Shown here in pieces: positions 28,018-37,313 of a stretch of 64,000 nucleotides of DNA. Position 1 is the first letter of the stretch, and each line of letters starts with the position of its first letter. The position numbers and the translations under genes were made by a program. The notes below the pieces were generated by a model. It was not told the origin of the DNA. It worked only from the letters and a program-made list of their open reading frames with translations, and made no database searches. This stretch comes from Ilyomonas limi (lineage in GTDB: Bacteria > Bacteroidota > Bacteroidia > Chitinophagales > Chitinophagaceae), in contig NZ_SZQL01000022.1 of NCBI RefSeq assembly GCF_005233845.1, positions 1-64,000 of the forward strand, in the 5' to 3' direction.

Positions 28018-30330
28018 TTATTGATCTGCCTGTTTTGAAAGCTCATCCATGTTGCGTTGCGGCGGTTCCACATGCAATAGGTAGCGCACAAAAAAGTCAC
28101 GTCTTTTTACTTTGCCATACGTGCCGCCACTGGTATGATCGGAGCCAGGAATTGGAAGAAAATCGAAAGTCTTGTTAGCCTTAATCAGTGCATCGGCAAC
28201 ACGGTAGGTAGATTCAGGCGGAACGTTGTTATCCGCTTCGCCAACCATAAGTAACAAATTACCACAAAGCTTACCGGCATTGGTAACATTGCTTTGCTCG
28301 TCGTACCAGGGACCTACCGGATAGGCCATCCATTGTTCATTCCACCATTGTTTATCTATGCGGTTATCATGGCAGCCACAGGAAGCAACGCCGGCTTTAT
28401 ACCACTCAGGATGAAAGAGCAGCCCGCCCAAAGCATTTTGTCCGCCGGCAGATGTTCCATATAGCCCTACCCGCGAAGTATCTACATAAGGGTATTTTGC
28501 AGCTAACGCTTTCATCCATAAAATACGATCCGGGAAGCCGGCATCTGCCAGGTTTTTCCAGCACACATCATGAAAAGCTTTACTGCGGTTGGCAGTGCCC
28601 ATACCATCTATCTGCACTACAATAAACCCAAGATCGGCAAGGCTTTGCATTTCGGTGTAATAAGGCATAAAACTTTTGGGCACAAAAGCATCCTGCGGAC
28701 CGGCATAAATATTTTCTACAACAGGATAGCGCCTGGTGCTGTCAAATTCGGCAGGCAAACAAACAATACCATAAATATTGGTAACCCCATCTCTGCCTTT
28801 GGCTACAAATGGTTGTGGCAAACGCTTTACGATGGAGAGAAAAGTACTGATGTCTGCATGTTCTATATCGCTTATTTTTTTGCCGGTTGCAGTAGCATGC
28901 AGTTCAGTAACAGGCGCCGTATTCACTTCTGAATAAGTGTCTACATAATATTTTTTATCCGGTGAATAAGTGATATGGTGATTGGCATGTGCCGGTGTTA
29001 AACTAACTAAATTTTTACCATCGAAACCAATGCGGTAGTAGTGTACATAATACGGATCTTCGCCTTCATTTATACCATTGGCCGAAAACCAGATCTCCCG
29101 CTTTTTCTCATCTACACTATCAATGTCTTTTACTACATAATTACCCTTAGTAATCTCGTTCTTTATGGTGCCTGTTTGTGCATCCATGAGATAAATGTGC
29201 CGCCAGTTATCTTTCTCTGAAGTCCATAAAATTTCAGCAGTTTGTGGCATATAATAAGTATAAATCCTGTTTGTATAGATGAATGTTTTGGCTTGCTCAT
29301 CCAATATGGTTCTTGTATTACCATTAGTTACATCTACCTCTATAATGCGAAAACGCTGATGCCCGCGATCTACTTTTTCATAATAAAAATGCGAGTTGTC
29401 TTTTGTCCAGTGCAGCAGCGGTGCATCAAAGAAATCAATAACGGGCGTGTTTACTTTTACAGGAACTGTTTGCTGTACCGGAAATATGTACATTTCATAG
29501 GTAGTGAACGGATCGCCGGGTTGCTTGTACGGATGCGACCGTAGCTGGCCACGCGTGGTACCGGGAACAGATGACAGCACATAATATACCGCAGAATCTT
29601 CTACCGGCGTAATACGATAGCCTATCACCCATTTGCTATCGGGGCTCCAGGCAAGGGAGCCATAAGGATGGGCATTACTGCCGTCTTTTGTATATTGAAC
29701 GGCATCTCCACCCGCAACCGGTCTGATAAATACATTATTGTCTTTGATGTAAGCGATATATTGCTTATTAGGTGATACACTATCCGTCTCAAAGCTTTCC
29801 CAGCGGCTGGGTGGCTCGTTAAACTGGTGATTGTCTTTCTCAATGTTGGGCAATGAATCAATCGTTTTCAGCACATTGCTTTTTGAATTGTATTCGTAGT
29901 ATTTATTATTATAAGCAAATGTTAGCCGGGTAGCTTCTTTATTGAATGTAAGGTTACCAAGTAATAAATGATTTTCCTTTACCGTTTGGTTGCTTATTTT
30001 ACTTAAAGCATCGGCTAGTGCAGTTTCATTAAACGCTTTATGTTTACTACCGGTTGCCGCATTTACCAACAGATATTCCGTTGTACTGTCGTGCAAAATA
30101 TTGCGGTACCAGAAAGCATTGCCACCCGGCAGCCAATGCGCATCTACACCGGCTTTGTAAACAGTGTTTTTAACGGCACTGTCTTTTGCTGCCACCGCTC
30201 TATAACGTGCTATTACCTCTTTGTGTGAAGGATTGTATGGTAGTAAAGGTTGTGTTTGAGCAGTAACAAGAAATGTATTTCCGATAGTTACCAATAAGAC
30301 TAATAAACCTGTTCTGAACAGTACTAACAT
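28018..30330 (-). CDS. Dipeptidyl-peptidase IV-like S9 serine peptidase, secreted
   Basis: Encodes 770 residues with a signal peptide. The N-terminal beta-propeller (about 50-520) carries the DPP-IV signature RWESFETDSVSPNKQYIAYIKD, and the C-terminal alpha/beta hydrolase has the triad S627 (GLYGTSAGG), D700 (GEADNNVP) and H732 (GSDHTSGG). DPP-IV enzymes remove Xaa-Pro, and some accept Xaa-Hyp, dipeptides from peptide N-termini. It is probably periplasmic. It heads a likely operon with DUF885. Together with the cytoplasmic Xaa-Pro aminopeptidase at 9081-10481 it gives the region two Pro-directed peptidases. Confidence 0.9.
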   Translation of the reverse strand: MLVLFRTGLLVLLVTIGNTFLVTAQTQPLLPYNPSHKEVIARYRAVAAKDSAVKNTVYKAGVDAHWLPGGNAFWYRNILHDSTTEYLLVNAATGSKHKAFNETALADALSKISNQTVKENHLLLGNLTFNKEATRLTFAYNNKYYEYNSKSNVLKTIDSLPNIEKDNHQFNEPPSRWESFETDSVSPNKQYIAYIKDNNVFIRPVAGGDAVQYTKDGSNAHPYGSLAWSPDSKWVIGYRITPVEDSAVYYVLSSVPGTTRGQLRSHPYKQPGDPFTTYEMYIFPVQQTVPVKVNTPVIDFFDAPLLHWTKDNSHFYYEKVDRGHQRFRIIEVDVTNGNTRTILDEQAKTFIYTNRIYTYYMPQTAEILWTSEKDNWRHIYLMDAQTGTIKNEITKGNYVVKDIDSVDEKKREIWFSANGINEGEDPYYVHYYRIGFDGKNLVSLTPAHANHHITYSPDKKYYVDTYSEVNTAPVTELHATATGKKISDIEHADISTFLSIVKRLPQPFVAKGRDGVTNIYGIVCLPAEFDSTRRYPVVENIYAGPQDAFVPKSFMPYYTEMQSLADLGFIVVQIDGMGTANRSKAFHDVCWKNLADAGFPDRILWMKALAAKYPYVDTSRVGLYGTSAGGQNALGGLLFHPEWYKAGVASCGCHDNRIDKQWWNEQWMAYPVGPWYDEQSNVTNAGKLCGNLLLMVGEADNNVPPESTYRVADALIKANKTFDFLPIPGSDHTSGGTYGKVKRRDFFVRYLLHVEPPQRNMDELSKQADQ

Positions 30331-30952
30331 GAATGATAAATATGTTTAAAAACGTGGATGAAAGTAAATCAGAACTAAAAGTAACTGTTAGCGGTTATTA
30401 ACTGGTTCTTTCCAATAATTAATTGTTTCTGAAGGAAATATTAGCAACTTGTATAGAAAGATTACAGAAAGAGTGTTTTGCTTAAGTACATAGCTATTTA
30501 ATTATGTTTAGGATGGAACAACGATGTTTTAGATGCTGTTGAGTTTGTAGGTATTTTGAGTATGATTTTTACAATAGTTTTCACTCTTCCTTTTTTCTCC
30601 TGAAAGAAAAAAGGAACAAAAAAGTTATAAATGGATTGATGTTTTTCAACGGTATTCATGAGAACGCTTCGCTTAGTTCAAGGACAACCCGATCCGCTCC
30701 GCGCGTTTGTCCGGCCAGCGCCACCACTTAGCCTAAGATGGATTCGTGTGGTTGAGTGAATGATTTGGTTGATAAGAAATTTTTGGGCAGCAGTGCGGGG
30801 AAAGCAGGTGATGATTGAAAATGGATTAAACAAACTAAAATTTCGCTCTGTTTAAAATTGCCCGTTATAAACATAACAGGCCTTGATTGCTTCCAATAAA
30901 TATTTGTATTATGTTTCACCACGGCTCACACCTACATTTTTTATTTACTTCA
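30331..30952. other. Intergenic region between GH2 end and DPP-IV start
   Basis: These 622 bases contain no gene. The part 30587-30738 is copy B of the hairpin repeat. The 256 bases next to the DPP-IV start are AT-rich and should hold its promoter, but no good TAnnTTTG box is seen. Confidence 0.35.
30587..30738. repeat. Two-hairpin dispersed repeat, copy B
   Basis: A perfect 12-bp stem TTCCTTTTTTCT (30587-30598) / AGAAAAAAGGAA (30605-30616) with loop CCTGAA is followed, after about 65 unrelated bases, by GGACAA...TTTGTCC around CCGATCCGCTCCGCGCG (30682-30712). GCCACCACTTAGCCTAAGA then matches copy A. The spacer is an apparent insertion relative to copies A and C. Confidence 0.62.
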
Positions 30953-33370
30953 CTACAACCTTATCGTGGTAGGTTGCAATCCTGGTGAGATGATTACAAC
31001 TTCCACATTTTTTGCATTATTGTTTACCTGTATATATGCTATCAGTCTGCCGCGTAATGCCTTTCTTTTATTCGCCTTATAATCTTCGTGACTGGTGTGG
31101 CTTCCGCTTTCCAAACCAAGTAAAACTGCATCTCCTTTAAGCATAACTGTTATTTCATCATCAGCATTATACACGGTATTCCCATCTTTATCTGTTACGC
31201 TGATAATGATTTGTGCAAGGTTGGTTCTGCCAACTGAATCTTTTTCTGCAACCGCTTTTATGGCATAAGCCGTACCTGTTGTTTGTAAAGAATGGGTTAC
31301 AGCCTGCGCACCATTGTTATAACCAATTACTTTTACTTCGCCGGGCTCATAATCCACATCCCAGTAAATAATACGATTGGGAAAATCAGCCATCTTTTTT
31401 TTACCCAACGATTTGCCATTCACAAACAGCTCTGCTTGGGTGCAGTTGGTAAAACAATTTAGGCGAAGTTTATCGCCTTTATTCCAGTTCCAGGTTGGCT
31501 CCGCTTTTAAATGCCGCCAGATGCTTTTATCGTCATTGCCCTGCACGTGGGTTGTACCGATATAAATCATCGGCTTATTACTCCATAAGCTTTGCCTGAA
31601 ATAATATTCAGGTTTGGGAAAACCACCAAGATCTATCAGCCCGGCACCGTTGCTGCGCGATGGCCAGCGGCCTGCTTCGCCCATATAATCAATACCAGTC
31701 CATAAGTATTGTGCAGAAATAAATCGATTGGAATCTACTGCATTCCACGCTTTTAGCTGCATACCATTTTCGCTGCCATAGATAATGCGATTTGGATATA
31801 GCTTGTGATCTTCTGCATAGCGATATTCCTGATAGTTATATCCTACCCAATCCAGATTGTCGGGGTAAGAAGTAGTGTTCGACATCACCACACCAGCCAG
31901 CGCAGCCGTTACTGGCCTGGTGGTATCATACATTTTTACTACATCAGCCAACTGCTTAGAAAGCACGCCCAAACGGCTTGCCGGCGGATGATCCAGCAAA
32001 TAACCTTTGCCATAGATCTGCGGGTTATTGCCGGTGTTTAAAACCTCACTGGTATAAGGGTCGTTTGGATAATCTATTTCGTTGCCAATGCTCCATGCAA
32101 TGATGCTCGGATGATTATAATTGCGCAGTATCATATCGCGCACATCAATGTTCGCCCATTCTTTAAAGTATTCATGATAGCCATCTTTACCTGGCGTGCC
32201 CACATTCCAGCCTTTTATCCATTTATTCTTACCAATTTCCCATTCATCAAACGCTTCATCCAGCACCAGAAATCCCATTTCATCACATAGCTTATACATA
32301 TAATCGGCATGTGGATTATGAGACATACGAATGGAATTGCAACCTACTTCTTTAAGGGTTTGGAGCCTTCTGCGCCACACGGCTTCCGGCACCGCAACAC
32401 CCAATGCACCTGCATCATCGTGAATGCAAACACCTTTTAATTTCAGGTTCTGATTATTTAAAAAGAAGCCACTATCGGCATCTATACGAATACTCCGGAT
32501 GCCGGTTTGCTCCGCATAAGTATCTACTGTTTTTCCATTGGATAGGAGCGAAACGGAAAGTTGATATAATGCTGGATTATCTACCGACCACAGTTGGGGA
32601 TTATTAATGTAAAAAGACACATTAGCCACTCCGCTATCAGCCGCATTTAAGTTTACTTGCTTACTTTCCTTTGCTACAACATTTCCATGGTTATCTTTCA
32701 AACTGCATAGCACAGTAACAGTAGCATTTTTATTACCTGCATTCATCACCATTACTTTGGTGTTGGCAAACGCTCCTGTCGGGGATATATTTGAAGTAGA
32801 GAATTGCACGCCCCATTTAGCTATGTGTACCGGCTCTTTTACTATCAAATATACATTGCGGTAAATACCCGAGCCGGTGTACCAGCGTGAATCGGCGAAC
32901 TCGCTGTGATCAACCTTTACGGTAAGCACGTTTTTACCATTGGCGTTCAGATATTTGGTAAGCTCATATTCAAATGGGATAAAACCATTGGGACGGTTGC
33001 CGAGGTAATGACCATTCAGCCATACCGTACTGTTTTTATATACACCGTCAAAATAGATAAACACATTTTTAGATTGCCACTCTTTGGGCGCCGTAAATGT
33101 CTTTTTATACCAGCCAATCCCACCCGGCAAATAGGCGGTCGCGCTTGCCCATTCTTCACTAAAAGGTCCTTCAATACTCCAGTCGTGCGGCAGGTTTACA
33201 CTACGCCAGGTTATTGTATCCGATGGATTATTTTCTCCGTTTGCTATATCCCCTTTATGAAATTGCCAGTTCTTATTAAACAGTTGCTGCGCCTGCAATG
33301 TGCACTGCAAAAAAATAAGAAGAGCTAAAACAATTAAGCTTTTCATACAAATCTTATTGGTGTGTCTCAT
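30953..33370 (-). CDS. GH2 family beta-glycosidase (probably beta-galactosidase), secreted
   Basis: Encodes 805 residues with a signal peptide. GH2 domains run in order: sugar-binding jelly roll (about 30-190, with VNLPHDWSIEGPF and GGIGWYKKTF), immunoglobulin-like domain (about 200-300) and TIM barrel (about 305-600), then extra beta domains of the DUF4982 type. The acid/base is E431 (WSIGNEIDYP) and the nucleophile E534 (IYGSENGMQ). GH2 enzymes cleave terminal beta-galactose, beta-glucuronate or beta-mannose. Beside a beta-1,6-galactanase-like gene, a beta-galactosidase or beta-glucuronidase acting on arabinogalactan is plausible. It is flanked by repeat copies B and C. Confidence 0.88.
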   Translation of the reverse strand: MRHTNKICMKSLIVLALLIFLQCTLQAQQLFNKNWQFHKGDIANGENNPSDTITWRSVNLPHDWSIEGPFSEEWASATAYLPGGIGWYKKTFTAPKEWQSKNVFIYFDGVYKNSTVWLNGHYLGNRPNGFIPFEYELTKYLNANGKNVLTVKVDHSEFADSRWYTGSGIYRNVYLIVKEPVHIAKWGVQFSTSNISPTGAFANTKVMVMNAGNKNATVTVLCSLKDNHGNVVAKESKQVNLNAADSGVANVSFYINNPQLWSVDNPALYQLSVSLLSNGKTVDTYAEQTGIRSIRIDADSGFFLNNQNLKLKGVCIHDDAGALGVAVPEAVWRRRLQTLKEVGCNSIRMSHNPHADYMYKLCDEMGFLVLDEAFDEWEIGKNKWIKGWNVGTPGKDGYHEYFKEWANIDVRDMILRNYNHPSIIAWSIGNEIDYPNDPYTSEVLNTGNNPQIYGKGYLLDHPPASRLGVLSKQLADVVKMYDTTRPVTAALAGVVMSNTTSYPDNLDWVGYNYQEYRYAEDHKLYPNRIIYGSENGMQLKAWNAVDSNRFISAQYLWTGIDYMGEAGRWPSRSNGAGLIDLGGFPKPEYYFRQSLWSNKPMIYIGTTHVQGNDDKSIWRHLKAEPTWNWNKGDKLRLNCFTNCTQAELFVNGKSLGKKKMADFPNRIIYWDVDYEPGEVKVIGYNNGAQAVTHSLQTTGTAYAIKAVAEKDSVGRTNLAQIIISVTDKDGNTVYNADDEITVMLKGDAVLLGLESGSHTSHEDYKANKRKALRGRLIAYIQVNNNAKNVEVVIISPGLQPTTIRL

Positions 33371-33849
33371 ATCTATATTTATCGTTAGTGCTTATAAGCT
33401 TGGTTTGCTCCGCTATACTTAATTACACTGTTATATTAGTTTTTCCATGTATGAACGGGTGTAAACATTCAAATTGCTGTAAGTATAGCTTATTACAGTA
33501 AGTCTTTATTTGTCACTTTTTGCTTGATCAAAAAGTGACCAAAAAATCAAAGACAACCCGATCCGCTCCGTGCGTTTGTCCAGCCAACGCCTCCACTTAC
33601 TCTATAATGAATTATAGCTTTTAGGAGAAATGGTTCGGCAGACAAATACTGGACGAGCACTTGTAATATTTTTTCCAATCAAAATTGAAACTAACTTACG
33701 TAACAATGTACTTAACCTGCCAATTAATTAACAGTACAATACATCATTCACTGTTATCTTACGCAAAAGATTGCTTTATCTGTTGCACAAGTTTTTAGGT
33801 TAATAAAGCACACAGCGAACATACAATCAGCCTCACATTTTTATATTTT
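33371..33849. other. Intergenic region between GH30 end and GH2 start
   Basis: These 479 bases carry repeat copy C (33512-33610) and otherwise AT-rich sequence with no gene. A GH2 promoter probably lies in 33371-33500, but no clear consensus box was seen. Confidence 0.35.
33512..33610. repeat. Two-hairpin dispersed repeat, copy C
   Basis: A perfect 11-bp stem GTCACTTTTTG (33512-33522) / CAAAAAGTGAC (33529-33539) with loop CTTGAT. The second part contains GACAA / TTGTC around CCCGATCCGCTCCGTGCG, followed by GCCTCCACTTA. It is the best-preserved copy and the closest to a plain tandem of two hairpins. Confidence 0.65.
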
Positions 33850-35379
33850 TTACTGCATGGTTACAGTTATAACACTTTGCGCCGGAAGTTGTAATTGTGT
33901 TGCAACAGTTGCATGTTTCCCAAGATTTTCACTACTGTCAGTTTTATACAACACCATGCGCCTATGTTGATGAGAAACATCAGCATCATCAAAAGAAACA
34001 GTTTGTGCTGTATTGCCGGCATTTACCAATACCCATACTAATTGTTTTTTATCCTTACTGATAAAGCCGGATACATATACCTCTTTTACAGGCGTAAAAT
34101 CGGCCGCTATTCTTTTCATACCGGGACGGATAAAACGACTGTAATTACCCATCGCCCACAGCATTTTACTATCAGAAAAATTGCCACCGGTTTTACTTTT
34201 ATCAATATAAATTAAACCATCTTTATAATCATACGCAGAGATAGCTGTCCACCATTGCCATGCCGATGCATTGGCAGCAACCAGGTCTTCATATATTACC
34301 TTTGCTACATACAAAGCGGCATTCATCCCGAGGTCTTTTTTATTACCATTTATCTCTCCGGCATTATCTCCTAAAATGCAGTATTCCGACTGCCAGAAGT
34401 CCAGCTTTTTTATTTGTGCAACGCTGTCTTTTACCTGCATTCTCAATGCTATTGCTTCGGCAAAAGGAGAAGTTGTAAAATAGCTGTGCGAGGCAATGGT
34501 GCGACTTACATTTGGCAGGTTTCCAATATAAGCTGGGGCTATCGGATTGAAGAAATCATGCACCTGGTTGTCTTTATCTTTTTTATCATCAGCCGGCAAT
34601 AAATACTTCAACTGTCCTGATTCGGTTATCAGCAATTTTGTGTTGAGTTTATGCTGCTGAAATGCCTTGCTGAATGCTTTTACTACATTGCTGATTTCTA
34701 CATTGGTATAAGGGCAACCTTCCTGCCCACCATCGCTCCAATCCCACTGCGGCTCATTAACCGGACTAATATAATTGAATGTAATGCCGGTTGATTTTTT
34801 TACCGCCTGTATTGCTTTTACTGTATAATCTGCAAAGGCTTTGTAATGAATGCTATCTATGTTACAATTGCCTTTATCAGCAAATGCTTTTCCATTCTTT
34901 GTAAGCTGCACGGGCGGGCTGTTGAAGAAACCCAGAAACTGTTGCACGCCTCTTTGTTTGGCGGCTTGCAAAAACCAGTTTTGCGCCTCCACTTTTTTAT
35001 GCGCTATGCTGTTTTTATCTGTGGTTAAAGCAGCTCGCCGCCATTCATCTCTGATACTGCTGCTATCGCCCTGCGCTGCGCTGCCAGCACCCAGATTAAA
35101 TCGCCATAAGCTTAGGCCAATGCCTTTTGGATTGCCGTTGGAAAGTGTATCCATACTGAAAAGCCAGTCAGCCATTTTGCACTTTTTTTCATCGGGCCAG
35201 CTGCCCACAAACTGGCATGCCCATGCATCGGACGCACCAAAGTTTTTGATGGTTTGATAGGTATTTTTTTCATTGAAATGAATAACAATCGTAGGCGGCT
35301 GCTGCGCCTTTGACAGTACTATATAAAAAAGAAAGAAAGCCGTTGTATAAAAACGATAATGTAGTATTTGTAACCTCAT
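33850..35379 (-). CDS. GH30 family enzyme, endo-beta-1,6-galactanase-like, secreted
   Basis: Encodes 509 residues with a signal peptide ending near VLSKAQQ. The (beta/alpha)8 barrel plus beta domain of GH30 shows NFGASDAWACQFVGSWP and LWRFNLGAGSAAQGDSSS, which are typical of the beta-1,6-galactanase branch. The acid/base is E209 (SPVNEPQW) and the nucleophile E332 (FWQSEYCIL). These enzymes cut the beta-1,6-galactan side chains of type II arabinogalactan, the glycan of arabinogalactan proteins. It lies between SusC/SusD pair 2 and GH2 on the same strand, so it probably belongs to that utilisation locus. Exact specificity is inferred. Confidence 0.85.
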   Translation of the reverse strand: MRLQILHYRFYTTAFFLFYIVLSKAQQPPTIVIHFNEKNTYQTIKNFGASDAWACQFVGSWPDEKKCKMADWLFSMDTLSNGNPKGIGLSLWRFNLGAGSAAQGDSSSIRDEWRRAALTTDKNSIAHKKVEAQNWFLQAAKQRGVQQFLGFFNSPPVQLTKNGKAFADKGNCNIDSIHYKAFADYTVKAIQAVKKSTGITFNYISPVNEPQWDWSDGGQEGCPYTNVEISNVVKAFSKAFQQHKLNTKLLITESGQLKYLLPADDKKDKDNQVHDFFNPIAPAYIGNLPNVSRTIASHSYFTTSPFAEAIALRMQVKDSVAQIKKLDFWQSEYCILGDNAGEINGNKKDLGMNAALYVAKVIYEDLVAANASAWQWWTAISAYDYKDGLIYIDKSKTGGNFSDSKMLWAMGNYSRFIRPGMKRIAADFTPVKEVYVSGFISKDKKQLVWVLVNAGNTAQTVSFDDADVSHQHRRMVLYKTDSSENLGKHATVATQLQLPAQSVITVTMQ

Positions 35380-35559
35380 GATAACGCTTCGGTGATAATT
35401 ACGATAAGAGTTATGGGCAATGCTGAAAATTCAAATAAAATCATCTATAGCTACTTATCTCCGGCAGATGCTGGAAAAATGCATTAAGATGTATTATAGT
35501 TTGAACATCAAAACACCTATGAATAATTTAGAGCTTTTTGTATTGTACAATATCGTAAT

Positions 35560-35603
35560 ACAAAGGGCAACCCTGTCTGGATGATTGTAGTGTTGCCCTT
35601 TGT
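35560..35603 (-). terminator. Terminator-like hairpin after SusD 2
   Basis: ACAAAGGGCAAC (35560-35571) pairs perfectly with GTTGCCCTTTGT (35592-35603) around 20 bases. It begins 24 bases beyond the SusD 2 stop. The run after it on the minus strand is only moderately U-rich, so it may pause transcription and not fully end it before GH30. Confidence 0.6.
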
Positions 35604-35626
35604 GTGATTGGTTTTATAGTTTACTA

Positions 35627-37303
35627 TTAATAACCCGGATTTTGCTGCAACTGATTGTTGCTGGCTTGTATCTCTGCCCTTGGAATGGGCAACCAATAAT
35701 TCTTTTCGGAGAACTGGCGGCCATCCAGCGCTATCATTTTTGTATATTTATAGGTATTCCCGGTTTTGGTAACAGTGATGCCATAAGCCGGAACATTTTC
35801 CGTAACATCGGCTATCTTCCAGCGGCGCACGTCATAAAAGCGGTGTTCTTCAAAAGCCAGTTCTATTCTCCTTTCCTTTCTTATCGCTTCGCGCATGGCT
35901 GCCTGCGACATACCGTTTGGCAACGGTGGCATACCTACAGACGATCTGGCGCGTATGCTGTTGATGGCTGCATAAACCGTAGCATCCGGACCAACGGCTT
36001 CGTTCTGTGCTTCGGCATAGTTGAGCAGCACTTCAGCATAACGAATGTAAATCCAGGGCTGGTTGCCGGCTACCGACCAGGGATTATCAATCGGGTAATT
36101 GTCGTTCATAAACTTCTTCAGATAATAACCGGTTTTGGAAGTGTTCCAGTTAGAAGGTCCGTCCTTACTGTCTTTACCCAAAGGCAAATAACTCTCAACC
36201 GTGCTGGAACGGTAAGGCGCTTCGTTGTACAATATGGTGGCGTAAAAGCGCGGATCACGGTTTAAGTAAGGCTGCGCACTGTCGTATCCCGAAGTGGGAT
36301 CCTCAATAGATTTACCATTGTCCATTTCGTAATCATCTACCAGGTTTTGTAAAGGCACATTACCGCCCCAGCCGTCATAACCATTAGGTGCGTTTGCAAT
36401 TTCGAGGCACACATGGCGCGCATTGATAGTATAAAGCCTTTCAAAAATAATTTCGGGGTTATCCTGGTTGAGGAACAACTGGTCGTAACCGCCCTGGTAT
36501 AAACTGTATTTACCTAAATCCATCACCGCTTTAGCAGCCGCCGCCGCATCGCTCCACGAGCCAACATTGTATAGAGGACTTGCGGCATACAACAGCAATC
36601 TTGCTTTTAAAGCCATAGCCGCGCCTTTGGTAGCCCTGCCCAATGCCCAGTCTGAACCGTTATCCAACGGCAGTTTCTGCGCCGCATCATCCAATTGAGA
36701 TACGGCGTAATCAATACAATCCTTCAGGCTTGATCTGGTAAAGAGCGCAGGGTCGGTAAGATCATCGGCAATTTCTGTAACCCGGTCGCCTACTAATACC
36801 ACGCCACCGTAGTTACGGATCAAATCCTGATAGCGGAAAGCACGGATAAATTCCAGTTCGCCAATCAGGCGGTTGCGGCGCTCATCACTCATGGCTACCT
36901 GTTGTATGTTTTGCAAAGCCCAGTTACATTCGCGAATGCTGCGGTAGCTTCTGCCCCAAAAAGTTCCGGCAATACCGGTGTTTTCGGGCGCTAACTGCCC
37001 ACGTTGTATGAGCCACGTATTGTCATCATTGTTATAAATAGATTCATCGGTAACAGAACTCCACATCGCATACTCAAAGCCTCTTCCAAAGCCCGGCGGC
37101 GAACCTTCACCTTCTTTTTCCGTGAGTCTCACGCCCATATAGCGATTGATGACATAATCCTGAAACAAGGAGGAATCAGCGAGAATAGAAGCATCCGAAA
37201 GCCTGTCGGTTGGTGTGATATCAAGATAATCTTTTTTACAGGCAGTCATTAGCAAGCAAGTTGCTGCTGCTGTAAGTATAGATAAACGAGTTTGAATTTT
37301 CAT
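35627..37303 (-). CDS. SusD-like surface glycan-binding lipoprotein (RagB/SusD), pair 2
   Basis: Encodes 558 residues. The lipobox LLMTAC places the lipidated Cys at residue 22, followed by KKDYLDITPTDRLSDASI, the standard mature start of the main SusD/RagB family. IYIRYAEVLLNYAEAQNEA and the C-terminal EIQASNNQLQQNPGY are family marks. It starts 10 bases after the SusC 2 stop, so the two are translated from one message. It would capture a glycan on the cell surface for SusC 2. The hybrid regulator upstream and GH30/GH2 downstream suggest an arabinogalactan-type ligand. Confidence 0.92.
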   Translation of the reverse strand: MKIQTRLSILTAAATCLLMTACKKDYLDITPTDRLSDASILADSSLFQDYVINRYMGVRLTEKEGEGSPPGFGRGFEYAMWSSVTDESIYNNDDNTWLIQRGQLAPENTGIAGTFWGRSYRSIRECNWALQNIQQVAMSDERRNRLIGELEFIRAFRYQDLIRNYGGVVLVGDRVTEIADDLTDPALFTRSSLKDCIDYAVSQLDDAAQKLPLDNGSDWALGRATKGAAMALKARLLLYAASPLYNVGSWSDAAAAAKAVMDLGKYSLYQGGYDQLFLNQDNPEIIFERLYTINARHVCLEIANAPNGYDGWGGNVPLQNLVDDYEMDNGKSIEDPTSGYDSAQPYLNRDPRFYATILYNEAPYRSSTVESYLPLGKDSKDGPSNWNTSKTGYYLKKFMNDNYPIDNPWSVAGNQPWIYIRYAEVLLNYAEAQNEAVGPDATVYAAINSIRARSSVGMPPLPNGMSQAAMREAIRKERRIELAFEEHRFYDVRRWKIADVTENVPAYGITVTKTGNTYKYTKMIALDGRQFSEKNYWLPIPRAEIQASNNQLQQNPGY

Positions 37304-37313
37304 AATAAAAACA

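Noticed and set aside
17181-33610. The dispersed hairpins as a CRISPR array
   Set aside because: Copies are kilobases apart in separate intergenic gaps, with no regular spacers and no cas genes.
35600-36265. A 221-codon plus-strand open frame opposite SusD 2
   Set aside because: No recognisable domain; it overlaps the well-supported SusD gene and its terminator.
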